Source of the DNA: Ephydatia muelleri
Taxonomy: Eukaryota > Porifera > Demospongiae > Spongillida > Spongillidae
DNA: 64,000 nt
Direction of reading: 5' to 3'
Assembly: GCA_013339895.1 (NCBI GenBank)
Contig: JABACO010000003.1
Span: 2,652,812-2,716,811, forward strand
Below are positions 1-10,546 of the stretch, one piece after another. Position 1 is the stretch's first letter. Each line of letters starts with the position of its first letter. Under the pieces are notes generated by a model. That model worked only from the letters and a program-made list of their open reading frames with translations. It searched no databases and was not told the origin of the DNA. A program made the translations under genes and the position numbers.

Positions 1-960
1 TTAGTCATATGCATGTTTGGCGCTTTGGTGGACACTTATTGTAAACAATTCGTATTTATTTGAACACACATCCAAACGACATACAAGTGTTGTGATTTTC
101 TATAACATTACACGTCATTACCATCTGTTGCTGCAGCTCTTAGCTTCTCTCCGAGTTCCTACAGGAAGGAATGATTACTCGTGCATCCCGTTTGGGTGAG
201 GTCTTTCTTGCATGGCTCAAATACCAGTTTCAACGGGGTATCTAAACCACCATGCAGACTATTCACACCGATCACACACAGTTATCATCAGGAGCATGCG
301 ACAAACAGATACTTCATTACCGCCTTACGACGCCATCCATCAGCGGTCACTAAATGGTCATCCCACGCAAGGTGAATAAAAAGGACGGCGAAAATTATAC
401 AATAATTCCGGTATCAAAGCTGAGTCACACAGCAAATTGAAAACACAGATGTCCAGTTTGCTGGAGAGCTTCTTTCGGGTGACTGCAGAGAAAGAGATAA
501 GGGTCTAGTGTTTTAGCAGAATTTAAATCTGAAACTGCAGAATGGAAGTGTACGAAATGAAGACCCAAACCCCCCTCACTAAGACTCAACTCAGCCTGCC
601 TCCAAGCTGCATCTGTGTGTGTCTACAGCTGTGCAGGAAGAGAAGCATCCGAACATACTGATCACAGGACCGTGATGGAGATGTGGTACGTGCAAGATAG
701 AATACTAGCCTGCAAAAATCACCATAGAGTAACCTGAGGGTCAACCAATCCACCTCATCTAGCCTTGAGAGAGGCCATGAGCTTTAGACCTTTTTGTCAC
801 AAATCGATCAAGTTCAGAAGCATGCATCAAGGTATGATTTGGGGCACCCTAGCCGAGGAAGGCTCCCAAAGACAGCTAGAAGATCTGTGGGGTCTAGAGT
901 TTAATATACACCATAGCCGGTTTTTGACTTCTATGTCTGCAAATGGTGTCAACTAAATAT
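1..960. repeat. Segmental duplication, copy A (partner 59,408-60,560)
   Basis: Diverged direct copy of the segment at 59,408-60,560, with matching landmarks in the same order: a block around 130-190 (partner 59,630-59,690), one around 450-500 (partner 60,150-60,210), and one around 590-790 (partner 60,270-60,510). The two copies bracket the whole ANK gene. Small coding-like pieces survive in both and are listed separately. The window cuts the left edge, so the full length is unknown. Confidence 0.75.
108..158 (-). CDS. Terminal exon fragment, unknown family (copy A)
   Basis: An acceptor (ctgtag, minus strand) precedes 16 codons reading ELGEKLRAAATDGNDV and a TAA stop. The partner at 59,559-59,654 has the same acceptor context and begins ELEKKLRAAEV, so the frame is kept in both copies while DNA around it has diverged. 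The charged start suggests the end of a helix or coiled coil. Family not recognised. It may be the last exon of a minus-strand gene or a fossil of one. Confidence 0.35.
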   Translation of the reverse strand, partial: ELGEKLRAAATDGNDV

Positions 961-2049
961 ATACTCTAGAGACAATACTGCCTTATTTAGCTTTCAGACT
1001 TAGTTTGCAATTGTTATGGCAAAGTTGGGTACATGTCATTGCATATCGAGTTATGAACCATAATACTAGTACTACCAAAAGCCTGTGTGTTTTATTACTG
1101 CGTACTATTGTCGTATAATTTGTCATCAATTAATGTCATACAGTCCCCCAACTGGATACAACTAGAGGAGAGGCCTCTTTACTCCCTAATCCACTCCCAT
1201 GGATCTGTAGCTGCATAATTAAGGACACTACCCTGTACCAGTTGAGGGTGCGCATCCAATGACTACTCCCCTAGCCCGGATACGCCTTATTTCCAACACT
1301 CCAGAAAAGCACACTATGAAAGAAAGCACCCTCCTCTAACGCTGCGTCCAGTCACTTAAAAAGAATGCAACCAGCAATGTGAACATGGAAGCTTGCTAAG
1401 CACACACACCTGTGCAAGTGCATGTTTCTGGTTTGTGCATGAGGTTGAATTTGCACTAGGAAGGGAAGGAGATATGTAGACTGCAGGGAGAGATGTGGGA
1501 GGAAGATCACCGTATTATGTCGTATCTTACACCCCTCCCCCCACCCATACACAGTTAACATGTGTTGCTGGTACTTTAATAGATTCCACACGGTCCACTC
1601 CCTATACTGTTTTTTTCACCTAATAAACTGAAAGTAAGATGCAACAACTATTTCACCTCGGTTGCGCATGCGCACTAGTTACACTTCATTGCATACGCAG
1701 GTCCCGTTCCAAGACTAGTGACGCAACCATTGACGCACCGTATTAGCTCCACCCTTTCAACTTGCACATTATCACGTGCCACTGAGCCCCACCCCACATT
1801 CGTCCCTTGAATTGCTTAATTCTAAATTGTTTATTCAGCGAATAGCCCAATACCTTGTGAAATCATAGATACTAGTAAATAGCCGTACCTGCGGCTGCTT
1901 ATCTCTCGTTTTAAGAAATGAACTAGCCATATTACTACCTCTTCGTAAAAGAAAGCATACACCCGACCGTAGGTCATTCATACAGGTGCGCACCAATTAG
2001 CGTTCTTGCTACGCGTTGTGGACGAGATCGAGATTCGCCTTACGTAGTA
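961..2049. other. Non-coding stretch, nothing recognised
   Basis: AT-rich sequence without a supportable gene. The short ORF at 1,352-1,591 has no recognisable content. Confidence 0.5.
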
Positions 2050-2054
2050 CAAAA

Positions 2055-2711
2055 CAGGCCCGTAGGCTGGTCGGGAGACGGGGGGGTTCGGGAAAGCAAT
2101 AAGGTGGAACTGATTAAGAACGGGGGTGGGAGCAGGAGGGGGCATAGCCCCCTCTCGCCCAGCTAGGGGGTATGAGGGAGCGCTGTAAGCTACCCCATCG
2201 GGGTGTGGGGCGGAGCCCCAGCCGCTTTGCAACTTTTGCAATTTTTCAGCCACAAAACATAGCATAATTGCACAGAAAATAGCCCAGTTTGTGTTCCCGT
2301 TCAATAATGAAGTACATGTACAAGTACATATGTAGGTCTGGCTTGCGAGTTGCGAGTCTAAAGGCTGGCATACACGGAGAAACTTCCGGGCGATTTGTCG
2401 TATGCAACTCATGATCAAATGACTAGTATGCATGGGTAAAAGTTCCGCAATTCTGATGGTTTGCGGAACTTCTACCCATATTCATTTGAGTTGCATGTGA
2501 ACCCGTAATTTAATTCACGGACCCTCCCCTTGTTCCGCTGCTGCTGTTTGTTGTGCGGTATGTTGGTGCCCCATTTAGAATGGATGTCCCGCGGTTCCTA
2601 AGCCTACATGTATTGTATGAATAAATTATTTTGATGGCAAACGGAACTAGTTCTGACGAGCGGGGGGGTCGACCGAACCCACCGACCCCCCCTCCCCAGC
2701 CTACGGGCCTG
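2055..2711. mobile_element. Non-autonomous TIR element (hAT-like MITE, 5-bp TSD)
   Basis: The termini are a perfect inverted repeat, CAGGCCCGTAGGCTGG at 2,055 and its complement ending at 2,711, flanked by the direct repeat CAAAA (2,050-2,054 and 2,712-2,716). It encodes no transposase. An internal hairpin at about 2,397-2,498 has arms containing ATGGGTA and AGTTCCGCAA. CAG...CTG ends and a 5-bp duplication match the hAT element at 17,982. The ORFs here are artefacts of G-rich repeat sequence. Confidence 0.75.
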
Positions 2712-2716
2712 CAAAA

Positions 2717-3829
2717 CCACACTGGAAAATGTCTTCGATGCAAATGGTTGGTGATTTAAAGGCACGAACGACTGGGTGCCTATTGGCATGCAGTGTACGT
2801 ACGGCTACACGCACACATGGTGCAGTCCATGAATCAAGCAAACTATAGATCCGTCCGGCTAGTTCTACATTAATAGCTCACTGGTATATGCCCGTAATAC
2901 TAGGGAATCCGCGTGTATACTGCCTATAGCTCCTACTAATATCGTAAGGATTCTTAGTGTGCTGTTTAGTTACCGATGTGTGTGTGAAAAAAAGTGCCGA
3001 ACTGTTTGAGCATTCTCTCTTCAACAGTATTCGATGTCATAGGAACTGTAGATATGGCTCTCAACTGGTATGTATGTGTATTTGTGTGTCATGGTGACTT
3101 GTGTTCAAATCTGTGGTGTCTAATCAGTTTTAAAACCAACGTTGTTCATTAAGTAAGAGGGTGAGCAGTTTCACCGACATCAGGATGCCTCTTTAGCGCT
3201 TCCAACTGGGCATGACTTGTAAAAATAATACCACCTAATTCTCAGATCGAAATGTAATGTTGAGATGATCTTCAAGTTGTCAGTGAATTCTTATTTGGTT
3301 GTTTCATGCACAGTTTCTAAAAAAACAAATTTGAGCTTTGAAAAACATTCACATGCTTCCTTGTAGAGCTTAATATTATAATACTAGTCATTTGTGTGTT
3401 TCAAAAGAATTATTCTCATGCAATGGAAGCAATCTGCTTATATCCTTGTTTGTCACTAAAGAGAATGTCACTTAATTTGTCTTGGAAGGATGAGCCAACA
3501 ACTTCACTCACGAAATATAGCTGTTAAAAACCCATGTTTGGTACTTTTGTTACTTTCTACTGTGTGGTTGTCCAATCCAAAATACTCACCCAGTGAGGTT
3601 ACCCTACCCACCACCTAAATACTGATGCAACACTGGAAAATACCTTGCAACCTGATTAAACCTTCAGGCTACCAAATATGTTTTACCCATCACATTCTCA
3701 CATCAACAGGGTAATACATTTTAAATTCAAACCAAGAGCTATTACAACACACACATCGCAACATAGCTAGCTACCTGTCTTCCAGCAGTTGTTTGAACAA
3801 ATACAATACTAATCCTCCAGGGATACTCA
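2717..3829. other. Non-coding stretch, nothing recognised
   Basis: No coding signature, repeat boundary or RNA gene that I can support. Confidence 0.4.
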
Positions 3830-4115
3830 AGGCTTTTGAACCAACACACACATCACATTACTAACAACCTAAATACGTAATACTTTGCCATGGTTTGAAT
3901 GTAATTGATCGTAATCCCATTTCTGACTTAAATGTACACTCTTACTAGTGTCTGATGCAGTGCCTTAAAAGAACGAACCCACTTGATACATGCAATGCAT
4001 GCATGCAGCTACGCAAATTCAAATGCCATATTAATCTTCTCAAACACCTACCATATTGTCACACCCCACCTGGATATCTAAATAATTTCTGAATAACCAT
4101 AAAATCATATCCTTA

Positions 4116-4252
4116 CACACACACACACACACACATGCACACACAAACAAAACACATACACATACACACATAAACACACACACAAACAAAATTGCACACA
4201 AATACACACATCCAAACATACACACACACAAACACACATGAACACACAAACA
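4116..4252. repeat. (CA)n-rich microsatellite
   Basis: Imperfect CA repeat interrupted by AAACAAA, in the left arm of the surrounding inverted repeat. Confidence 0.9.
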
Positions 4253-5339
4253 ATGGTTACTCCAAAAACTCAAGGCTTTTGAACCAACACACACATCACA
4301 TACCAACAACCTAAATGTCATTAGTTTGAATGTAATTGATTATAATCCCATTTCTGACTTAAACGTACACTCTTACCAGACCCCCCGAGGCTATACGTGT
4401 GTGTTCAGGATCTCCCTGAAAGTGTGTAGAAATAGGATTCCTGTTGGGTTTTTTGGCACTTCCTTTGTAGTGAGATTGGTGTGGGATATAGATTTCGCTA
4501 GATGGTTAGCATTTGTATACAAATGTGTGTATTAGTCTTTTTGAAACCTATAATGGGTAAAATAGGCAGTAATCTTTCACAGGAAGATTATAACATTGAT
4601 TACAGCTGCATAAAACTGAAGGTTACACCTTTCTTGTGTGAGATGCAATTGGTGATAAGTTATAAAGCAATGCCATTTGATCAAACACCTCAAAGAGCAC
4701 ACAGTGTACATGTAGGTCATGGCAGGAAAGTGTAAAAAGCATTTGATATTACCTACATATGAAGATTGGGGCTAAAAAGGTATTGCCTTACTGCTGTGTA
4801 AGATGGGTTTGTATGGGTTATTGGAGAAAGCCAGCTGGATTGTTAGCATTCACTAAGGGTGACTAGACATTCTCAGTAGACTGTCTGAACCATAATTAAG
4901 GCATTGTTGTACTGTTTGTGAGTATGTGTTGAGTCAAATAATCGATGAGCGTATTTGCCCTTGGAGAAGAGTACATGTAGAAGGAAGGGTTGGTACGTTG
5001 ATTGCGATTAAGGATCACTTTTAGAATGGATTTTTGTCTCCCAACCAATGTAAATGCATGGATAGAAGTAGTTAACCAATAGGAAAGCAGGGATAGTTGT
5101 CCAATACAAATGTAGGGATTGTTATCCAATCGAAACGTACCTAAAAAGTATTAAAAAAGATTAAGGGGTATACCGTTTCCACTAGTGCTGTATCATTCAT
5201 GGGTATTTATACAGTCTCATCCATAATATTTGGCGAGAAGACAACTTACTACTGCTAAAATAAATCTGATAAACAGCTTGAACATTCTGTTAAGTGAAAT
5301 TGAAATACAGTGGTGGCTAGGAAAAACAGCGATTTGAAT

Positions 5340-5470
5340 TTGTGCGTGTTTGTGTGTGTGTGTGTGTTTGTGTGTGTGTTTGTGTATGTGTTTGTGTGTG
5401 CGTGTTTGTGTTTTTGTGTTTGTATGCGTGTGTTTGTGTGTGAGTTTGTGTGTGTGTGCATGTGTGTGTA
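5340..5470. repeat. (TG)n-rich microsatellite
   Basis: Imperfect TG repeat with TTTGTG interruptions, complementary counterpart of the CA tract at 4.1-4.25 kb. Confidence 0.9.
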
Positions 5471-5727
5471 AGGATGTAATGTTTTAAGGTTATTTCTGCA
5501 TGGGGTGTGACAATGTGGTAGAGATGATTAGCTATTGCATAGTTTGCCTGTATGAAGTGGGTTTGTTCTAAGGCACTGCATCAGACACTAGTAAGAGCGT
5601 ATGTTTAAGTCAGAAATGGGATTATAATCAATTACATTCAAACTATGGCAAAGTATTACATTTAGGTTGTTGGTATGTGATGTGTGTGTTGATTCGAAAG
5701 CCTTCAGTTTTTGGAGCATCCATCATT

Positions 5728-5850
5728 TGTGTGTGTGTGTTTGTGTGTTTGTGTGTGTGTGTGTTTGTGTGTGTTTGTATGTGTGTGTTGTACGTATTTG
5801 TGTGTTTGTGTGTGTTTGTTTGTGTGTGTTTTTGTTTGTGTGTGTTTTGT
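5728..5850. repeat. (TG)n-rich microsatellite
   Basis: Second imperfect TG tract of the inverted-repeat region. It creates false Cys/Val and Thr/His ORFs on the two strands. Confidence 0.9.
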
Positions 5851-6008
5851 ACTGTGGAAATGAGATTAAAGTTTGGCTGTGTGCATGATCCTGCATGGCC
5901 TTTAACTGAGTTACCACTACATGTAGTTAGCAATATGCACATGTAGAAAATGTGTCCAATATAGTCAATGTTGACTTGTTCCTCCTTGCCATAGAGCACT
6001 TGCATTAC

Positions 6009-6115
6009 CTGAGTTAGTGTACATTTCCCTGCTCCTGCTCCTGAATTTCACATAACACAACCTTTCCAAAGGAATCAGCAGGAAAGTCATTGTTCGTTTG
6101 CACCACTTCACATCG
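6009..6115 (-). pseudogene. Decayed copy of the ROC P-loop exon
   Basis: Base by base this resembles the end of the exon at 21,525-21,794: same GKVVLC coding stretch, same donor context (ACTCAG in the intact copy, AACTCAG here, then GTAATG). The Walker A region is destroyed by a net 5-bp gain in a CTCCTG repeat: after GKVVLC the frame reads EIQEQEQ, not GHSGAGKST. It is a relic of a second ANK-ROC gene on the same strand, downstream of the intact one. Confidence 0.7.
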
Positions 6116-6767
6116 AGTGATTCATTCAGGTGACCTTTGGACACACTCCTGATGTATTGAAACAAATTAGGTGACCTTAGGATACCCTAATGCAATGGTC
6201 ATATCAAGCTATGCACACATAGGGCAATGAACTACTCAGGTAACTTTGGAACATACCCCATACAAGTGCAGTGAAGTTGTAGCTTGGCACATAGCTGTCA
6301 CTGAAGAGCTTCACTGCCCTCATTGTCCATCTCATGCCTGCTCCAATCAGATCATGTCCACCACACTCTAAACATGCAAGCATGATGAGGCTGTGGTCAC
6401 TCGCCGCAACAGACTGTGATGTCCTTCTAGAGTCTTGCAGGAGGGCACACTATTAATGAAGTTCACAGATTGGAGCTGGAAGTGTTCTAGGGCAAGTATG
6501 GCGGCACATTCACCTAACTGACATCCTTATTCCTATTTGGGCAATGAGCAGACCAGTGGCCTGTAATTTCATTAACCCATCTACATGCTTAACTCAAGTA
6601 GCTTACTGAAAGCAAATTTGATTGTGGTGATCAGCAGCCTTGAATTGGCAGTCCAGTTGCAAAAACATGCTACCAATTTACAAAATGCGTGCTGCACTCT
6701 CACCCTTATAGCTGTTAAGACCTATGGTTGTTGGAGATGAAAGCCAAGCTGAGTCTCTCAATATTTG
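6116..6767. other. Intergenic or decayed coding, unresolved
   Basis: One minus-strand frame stays open over about 6,240-6,450 and carries a CxxCGG-like stretch (CLECGGHDL), but there is no start, splice context or family match. It may be remains of the paralogue or an unrelated element. Confidence 0.25.
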
Positions 6768-7403
6768 TCATCTTGCCATCATGGAATTGTTCCATGTCCC
6801 AAGGTACTGACAATCTATATGGGTCATCAAGGTCAGGGAGACTCTTGCTAGGACTTCAGAGTGATTTATGAAACGTAAATATTTTTGTACTAACAAATAC
6901 TGCACAACTTTAATCCTGTCTCTGATTAAAAAACATATTAAGATTGAGTCAAGGGGACTAGAAATCTGAAACTGTGCTGCCTCATGGCAGTATTGAAATG
7001 GCACGTCAAATGATGCCATATTGTAATGAATCCAGGACACTATGCTTCCTTCGTTTTGGAAGTCTGCCAAGCCAGTCAAATTTGAAACATGCAGCATATA
7101 GTGCGTTGTTTCACAGTAACATATTATTGGGTCAGTGAATAGAGTTGCATTTCCATGTTCCAATGTTTCTAATACAGTCACCAGAGTGGACCAAGTCACG
7201 GGCATCATACCCTTTCCATCACACCATTTCTGGAATATGGCTGTATTGATGTCTACAGCTCCCCAATGGTGTTCTTTCTCTAATGCTTTCACAATGACTC
7301 CATTATCATCTTGCAGCAGAATCATCCCAAACATTACGTAATTAACTCCAACCTGTTCAGCAATATTCACTCTACTTTTGGAAAATAATAATAATCTCAG
7401 CAT
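6768..7403 (-). CDS. Death-domain ORF, likely part of a decaying paralogue
   Basis: A 211-codon open frame, long for this AT-rich DNA. Its first ~85 residues look like a Death-fold domain: VNYVMFGMILLQDDNGVIV, then ALEKEHHWG, INTAIFQKW, GKGMMPVTW and STLVTVL, following the spacing of helices 1-5 with the conserved tryptophans. An acceptor-like AAAAG lies at about 7,375. No clean donor follows, and the C-terminal half is unrecognised. It lies between the intact gene's terminal exon (10.2 kb) and the P-loop relic (6.0 kb), same strand, suggesting the N-terminal Death domain of a second, damaged gene. A real single exon is also possible. Confidence 0.5.
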   Translation of the reverse strand: MLRLLLFSKSRVNIAEQVGVNYVMFGMILLQDDNGVIVKALEKEHHWGAVDINTAIFQKWCDGKGMMPVTWSTLVTVLETLEHGNATLFTDPIICYCETTHYMLHVSNLTGLADFQNEGSIVSWIHYNMASFDVPFQYCHEAAQFQISSPLDSILICFLIRDRIKVVQYLLVQKYLRFINHSEVLARVSLTLMTHIDCQYLGTWNNSMMAR

Positions 7404-7477
7404 AGTGGGCGTTGCTGGAGGGAGATATGCAAGGTTAGAGTTAAGAAAATTTGGTAATTAAAACATCACCAATCAGC

Positions 7478-7640
7478 AGGAATGTATTTGAAGGCACAAT
7501 CAACATAAAAGACAATGATGCATATTAAGCACATGAGATTAATTGCACCTCTACCCAAAACAGGATCTGTATTAAAGATGGATGTAGCCTGGTCCATACC
7601 TATTCACAAACTTCACAAACTACATTTGAGGCTGTTACAT
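7478..7640. repeat. Dispersed repeat, copy 1 (partner 13,497-13,640)
   Basis: Shares a long alignable block with 13,497-13,640 in the same orientation, beginning ATTTGAAGGCACAAT and including GACAATGATGCATATTAA. Non-coding; another trace of duplication around the Death-domain end of the locus. Confidence 0.65.
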
Positions 7641-8965
7641 ATACCGCAGTGGATGTTTTTTTTTTTTTATTCAATGGATTTTAAAGATCCATACCCATAC
7701 CTTATCACTGTACTTAATATAACACTTATTCATCAAGTACTGTAAGCAATGCATCAGTACAGCTAAAGCTGATACTAACTGTTACCAGAGGAACTTTGCA
7801 CAGTGTCAATGCCCATGATAACAAATAGTTCAACAACATCGCACATGTAATAATAAAATCATTCTGGCCAACCGTAAGATAGGTAGTTTATGCACAGTAA
7901 CTGCATAATCACAGTAACTACATATCCACTTCCCTCTTATCATGATGCTTTACAGCTATACACGTGCTTAAATGACAAGACTAGACAGCATCTGATTAGT
8001 TGCAATGATGTTAGTACTCATCGTCAATGTATAATGCATACATCAACTAATCAAATTAAACACAAACATCCCGTTGGCATCTGTAATTACAGTTATGCTC
8101 TAGAATTGTTTTCGACAGTGGACTTTTAATATAGCTGATGAAGTTAATAGTTCGCTTTGCATGGGCACATGGACGTGTACAAAGCAACCACTGACCTTGG
8201 AAAAAGGGCAATTCAACATGGGAAAGTGCATTTTGGAGAGTGTTTAGGGTCCAGATGTGTGGACTAACCCAGTTCTCTCCAATCATCCATTCTGACTACC
8301 TTCGGAAATAAAGAATACACTTAGAAGACGTTCCTCACCCTTATTGATTTATAACTGTGTTTCCAAAAAACAAAGAGAAAGACACATTAATTTGCATCAT
8401 GCACTTACATGTACTGCCTCTAGCTTCTTTGGTGAAAAATGAAGTGCATGCATTGTTCATGAAGATGGTTTGCCATAGCAAGTGAAATAATTAAAAGAAA
8501 GGTATATATTTAAATATCAACTCTAATGCAAAGGTTAACTAAGTAACATGGTAGGATGGCAATTTATATTCATTGCCACAAAATGTACATTTAGTACAAA
8601 GTAAACATAGATTGTTGGAGAAAGAGGTGTCTTATGAAATGTAGAAATGTAATATATCACGCACCACCTCTATTTAAAGCAATCATGAACAAAGCTCTGA
8701 TGATGAACAGGTAACCTGCATAGAGCAGTAGGCTGCGACATGAATTCTAGGGCATGAAGCAAGCAAAGAAAGGTTGGACTGTGCTTCAGGTCCCCAGTAG
8801 CCATCTAGAGCTCCAGCAACACACAAATCAACTCCAGTTCTGAGCACCTGTTGACATTGCTGGCTTGCATTCCCATCTTGCGCAATCTGGACTTGTCACA
8901 CACACTTTATTTAAAATGATTGGAGTCTATGGTCATGTGACTGTTAGAAAAAGGCACCTTGAAGC
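7641..8965. other. Intergenic, nothing recognised
   Basis: AT-rich with small ORFs only, no family signature. A phrase near 7,770 recurs near 17,500 (ACTAAC, then TGTCAATG(C/T)CCAT), another small dispersed repeat. Confidence 0.4.
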
Positions 8966-8973
8966 CTCTTCTA

Positions 8974-9570
8974 TAGTGTTCCGGTTCGATCCATTCGAAC
9001 CGAACATCGAACCGAACCGACTTAATTCGGACCGAACTTCGAACGGTTCGTACTTAAAAATTATCAACGTGGTTAAGTTAATTTTGTATGACCATACGAA
9101 ACAGTTAATTCGGTACTGATTCGCGCGTGATCGCGCGATTCAGTGCCGAATGAACTGTTTCTTTTAAAAAAGAAAAGTTAAGAAACAAAAGTAGATAGAC
9201 CACTTTGAACTTTTGGGAATTACGCTGCAATTTATTTATCATGCATTATACATTGACGAAGCATACGTCATACATGCATTCATGCAAATAAGTGTAATCA
9301 CTGTAATGTCCCGGCTCCCGGGCGAGCGCTAGCTACTGTAAGTACAGTATTCTATCGTACAGTTCTTACGTATACCTGACTACATGTACTTGTACATAAA
9401 ATAAACTAAACCCACAAAACCAATCATCATTATGAATTCGCGGCGCTGGTATACAAGGCAATGAATTTTTAATGAGATGTTCGAAAGGTTCGAAAGATAT
9501 TCGAACCGAACATCGAGCCGAGTCGAACCTCGAACCGTTCGATACCGGTTCGGTCCGAACCGGAACACTA
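8974..9570. mobile_element. hAT-type foldback MITE with 8-bp TSD
   Basis: Terminal inverted repeat TAGTGTTCCGGTTCG at the left, matching CCGGAACACTA at the right end, flanked by perfect 8-bp direct repeats CTCTTCTA (8,966-8,973 and 9,571-9,578), the classic hAT signature. Subterminal regions are packed with GTTCGA/TCGAAC motifs in both orientations. A second hairpin is nested at about 9,097-9,162 (arms containing ATTCGGTACTGATTCGCGCG). No transposase. Confidence 0.85.
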
Positions 9571-9578
9571 CTCTTCTA

Positions 9579-10241
9579 GCAAGAGACCATGTTGTTTACG
9601 ATTTAGCGATCCAAAGAATGAAAGAGATATAATCCCAAGCCACCATTCATATCCATTTGGGACTCTGTTGTATCCAGATCAGGTCATGTAAAATAACAGT
9701 CTTTGGTTTTATTGGATGAATAAATTATTATCTCACATATAACACAACCAAAGCTCAAACAGATCAGATTGGATCAGATTTAGAGTATAAATGGAATCTG
9801 ATCTGTGTGATAAGGCTCAAATTTGAATCTGATCTGTGTAGCGATCAAATCCATGGTAAAACTCTAACTTTATAAAATTTCAGATGACTGAATATCTAGC
9901 ATTGCCTGTTGATAATGCACTTTTGTGAATTCTTCCACCTGTTAAAAGATAATACGTGCATGGGGTTCTTAGCTTCCAATTCAACACATAATCAAGGAAA
10001 GTGGACAACCTTTGTGTGCAATGTCTAACAAGCAAAGGATAATATTTGTGTTATGACAGCATAAAAATAAACTTATGCACTATGCAAAACACATTAATAC
10101 ACATTGTGTATACATGTAGTACACTAAGTGATCTAATGTCAATTTTTTTATATACCAGGCAATGGTTACTATAACGTCATTACTGCTATAATTATGTCCA
10201 AATTACATTCCTATTGTAGTCTATAGTCATTGAACACCTAG
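9579..10241. other. 3' flank of the ANK-ROC-COR-Death gene
   Basis: Downstream of the stop codon on the minus strand. The nearest minus-strand AATAAA that I see is at about 9,705. Around 9,750-9,850 several AATCTGATCT/AGATCAGATT motifs form a small imperfect hairpin. Confidence 0.4.
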
Positions 10242-10546
10242 CTAATGAACACGACCATGGTGATGTTCTGCAATCTTCCTTGCCAATGCTGGGTTATTTC
10301 CTCCAGCTTGTTTGAATATGGCTTGGCACAATAACCTCCAAGATGGTGGACCAAACTCATTTATGTTGTAGTGTTGTTGTACCCAAGCGAGAAGCATATC
10401 TTTGAGACATTCAGTTGGGTCAGTGTGGTTCTTTGAGGAAATGGTATCCAGCTCTGCAACCCTAAGCCTAAGAGCCAATCCAACTGATCTCCATCTTGCA
10501 GCCACATCCATCACCTCCTCTATCACATCCACAAGGTTATCCTCAC
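10242..10546 (-). CDS. Terminal exon: Death domain
   Basis: The acceptor TTTTTCCCAG ends at 10,547. The exon opens in phase 1, giving G-E-D-N after joining the linker exon, and ends at a TAG (10,242-10,244). Its ~100 residues show a Death domain: LVDVIEEVMDVAARWRSVG (helix 1), LALRLRVAELDTI, then CLKDMLLAWVQQHYN, the PPSW-type motif GPPSWRLLCQAI, and a closing ALARKIAEHH. The central tryptophans are present. Death domains bind other Death domains, so this is probably the effector-recruiting end. Confidence 0.88.

Larger units (their letters stand above)
3830..5740. repeat. Compound inverted/direct repeat with CA/TG arms
   Basis: The block 3,830-3,960 recurs directly at 4,260-4,380 and as reverse complement at about 5,560-5,735 (shared landmark: GATGCAGTGCCTTA at 3,955 against its complement near 5,572). 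The (CA)n tract of the left arm faces the (TG)n tracts of the right arm. This looks like a foldback element or a local inverted duplication; boundaries are approximate. The ORFs inside translate simple repeat and are not genes. Confidence 0.6.

Noticed and set aside
1978..2789. Minus-strand ORFs up to 151 codons
   Set aside because: They run through the MITE at 2,055-2,711 and its G/C runs with no protein signature.
5255..6005. Thr/His- and Cys/Val-rich ORFs
   Set aside because: Translations of CA/TG microsatellite sequence.
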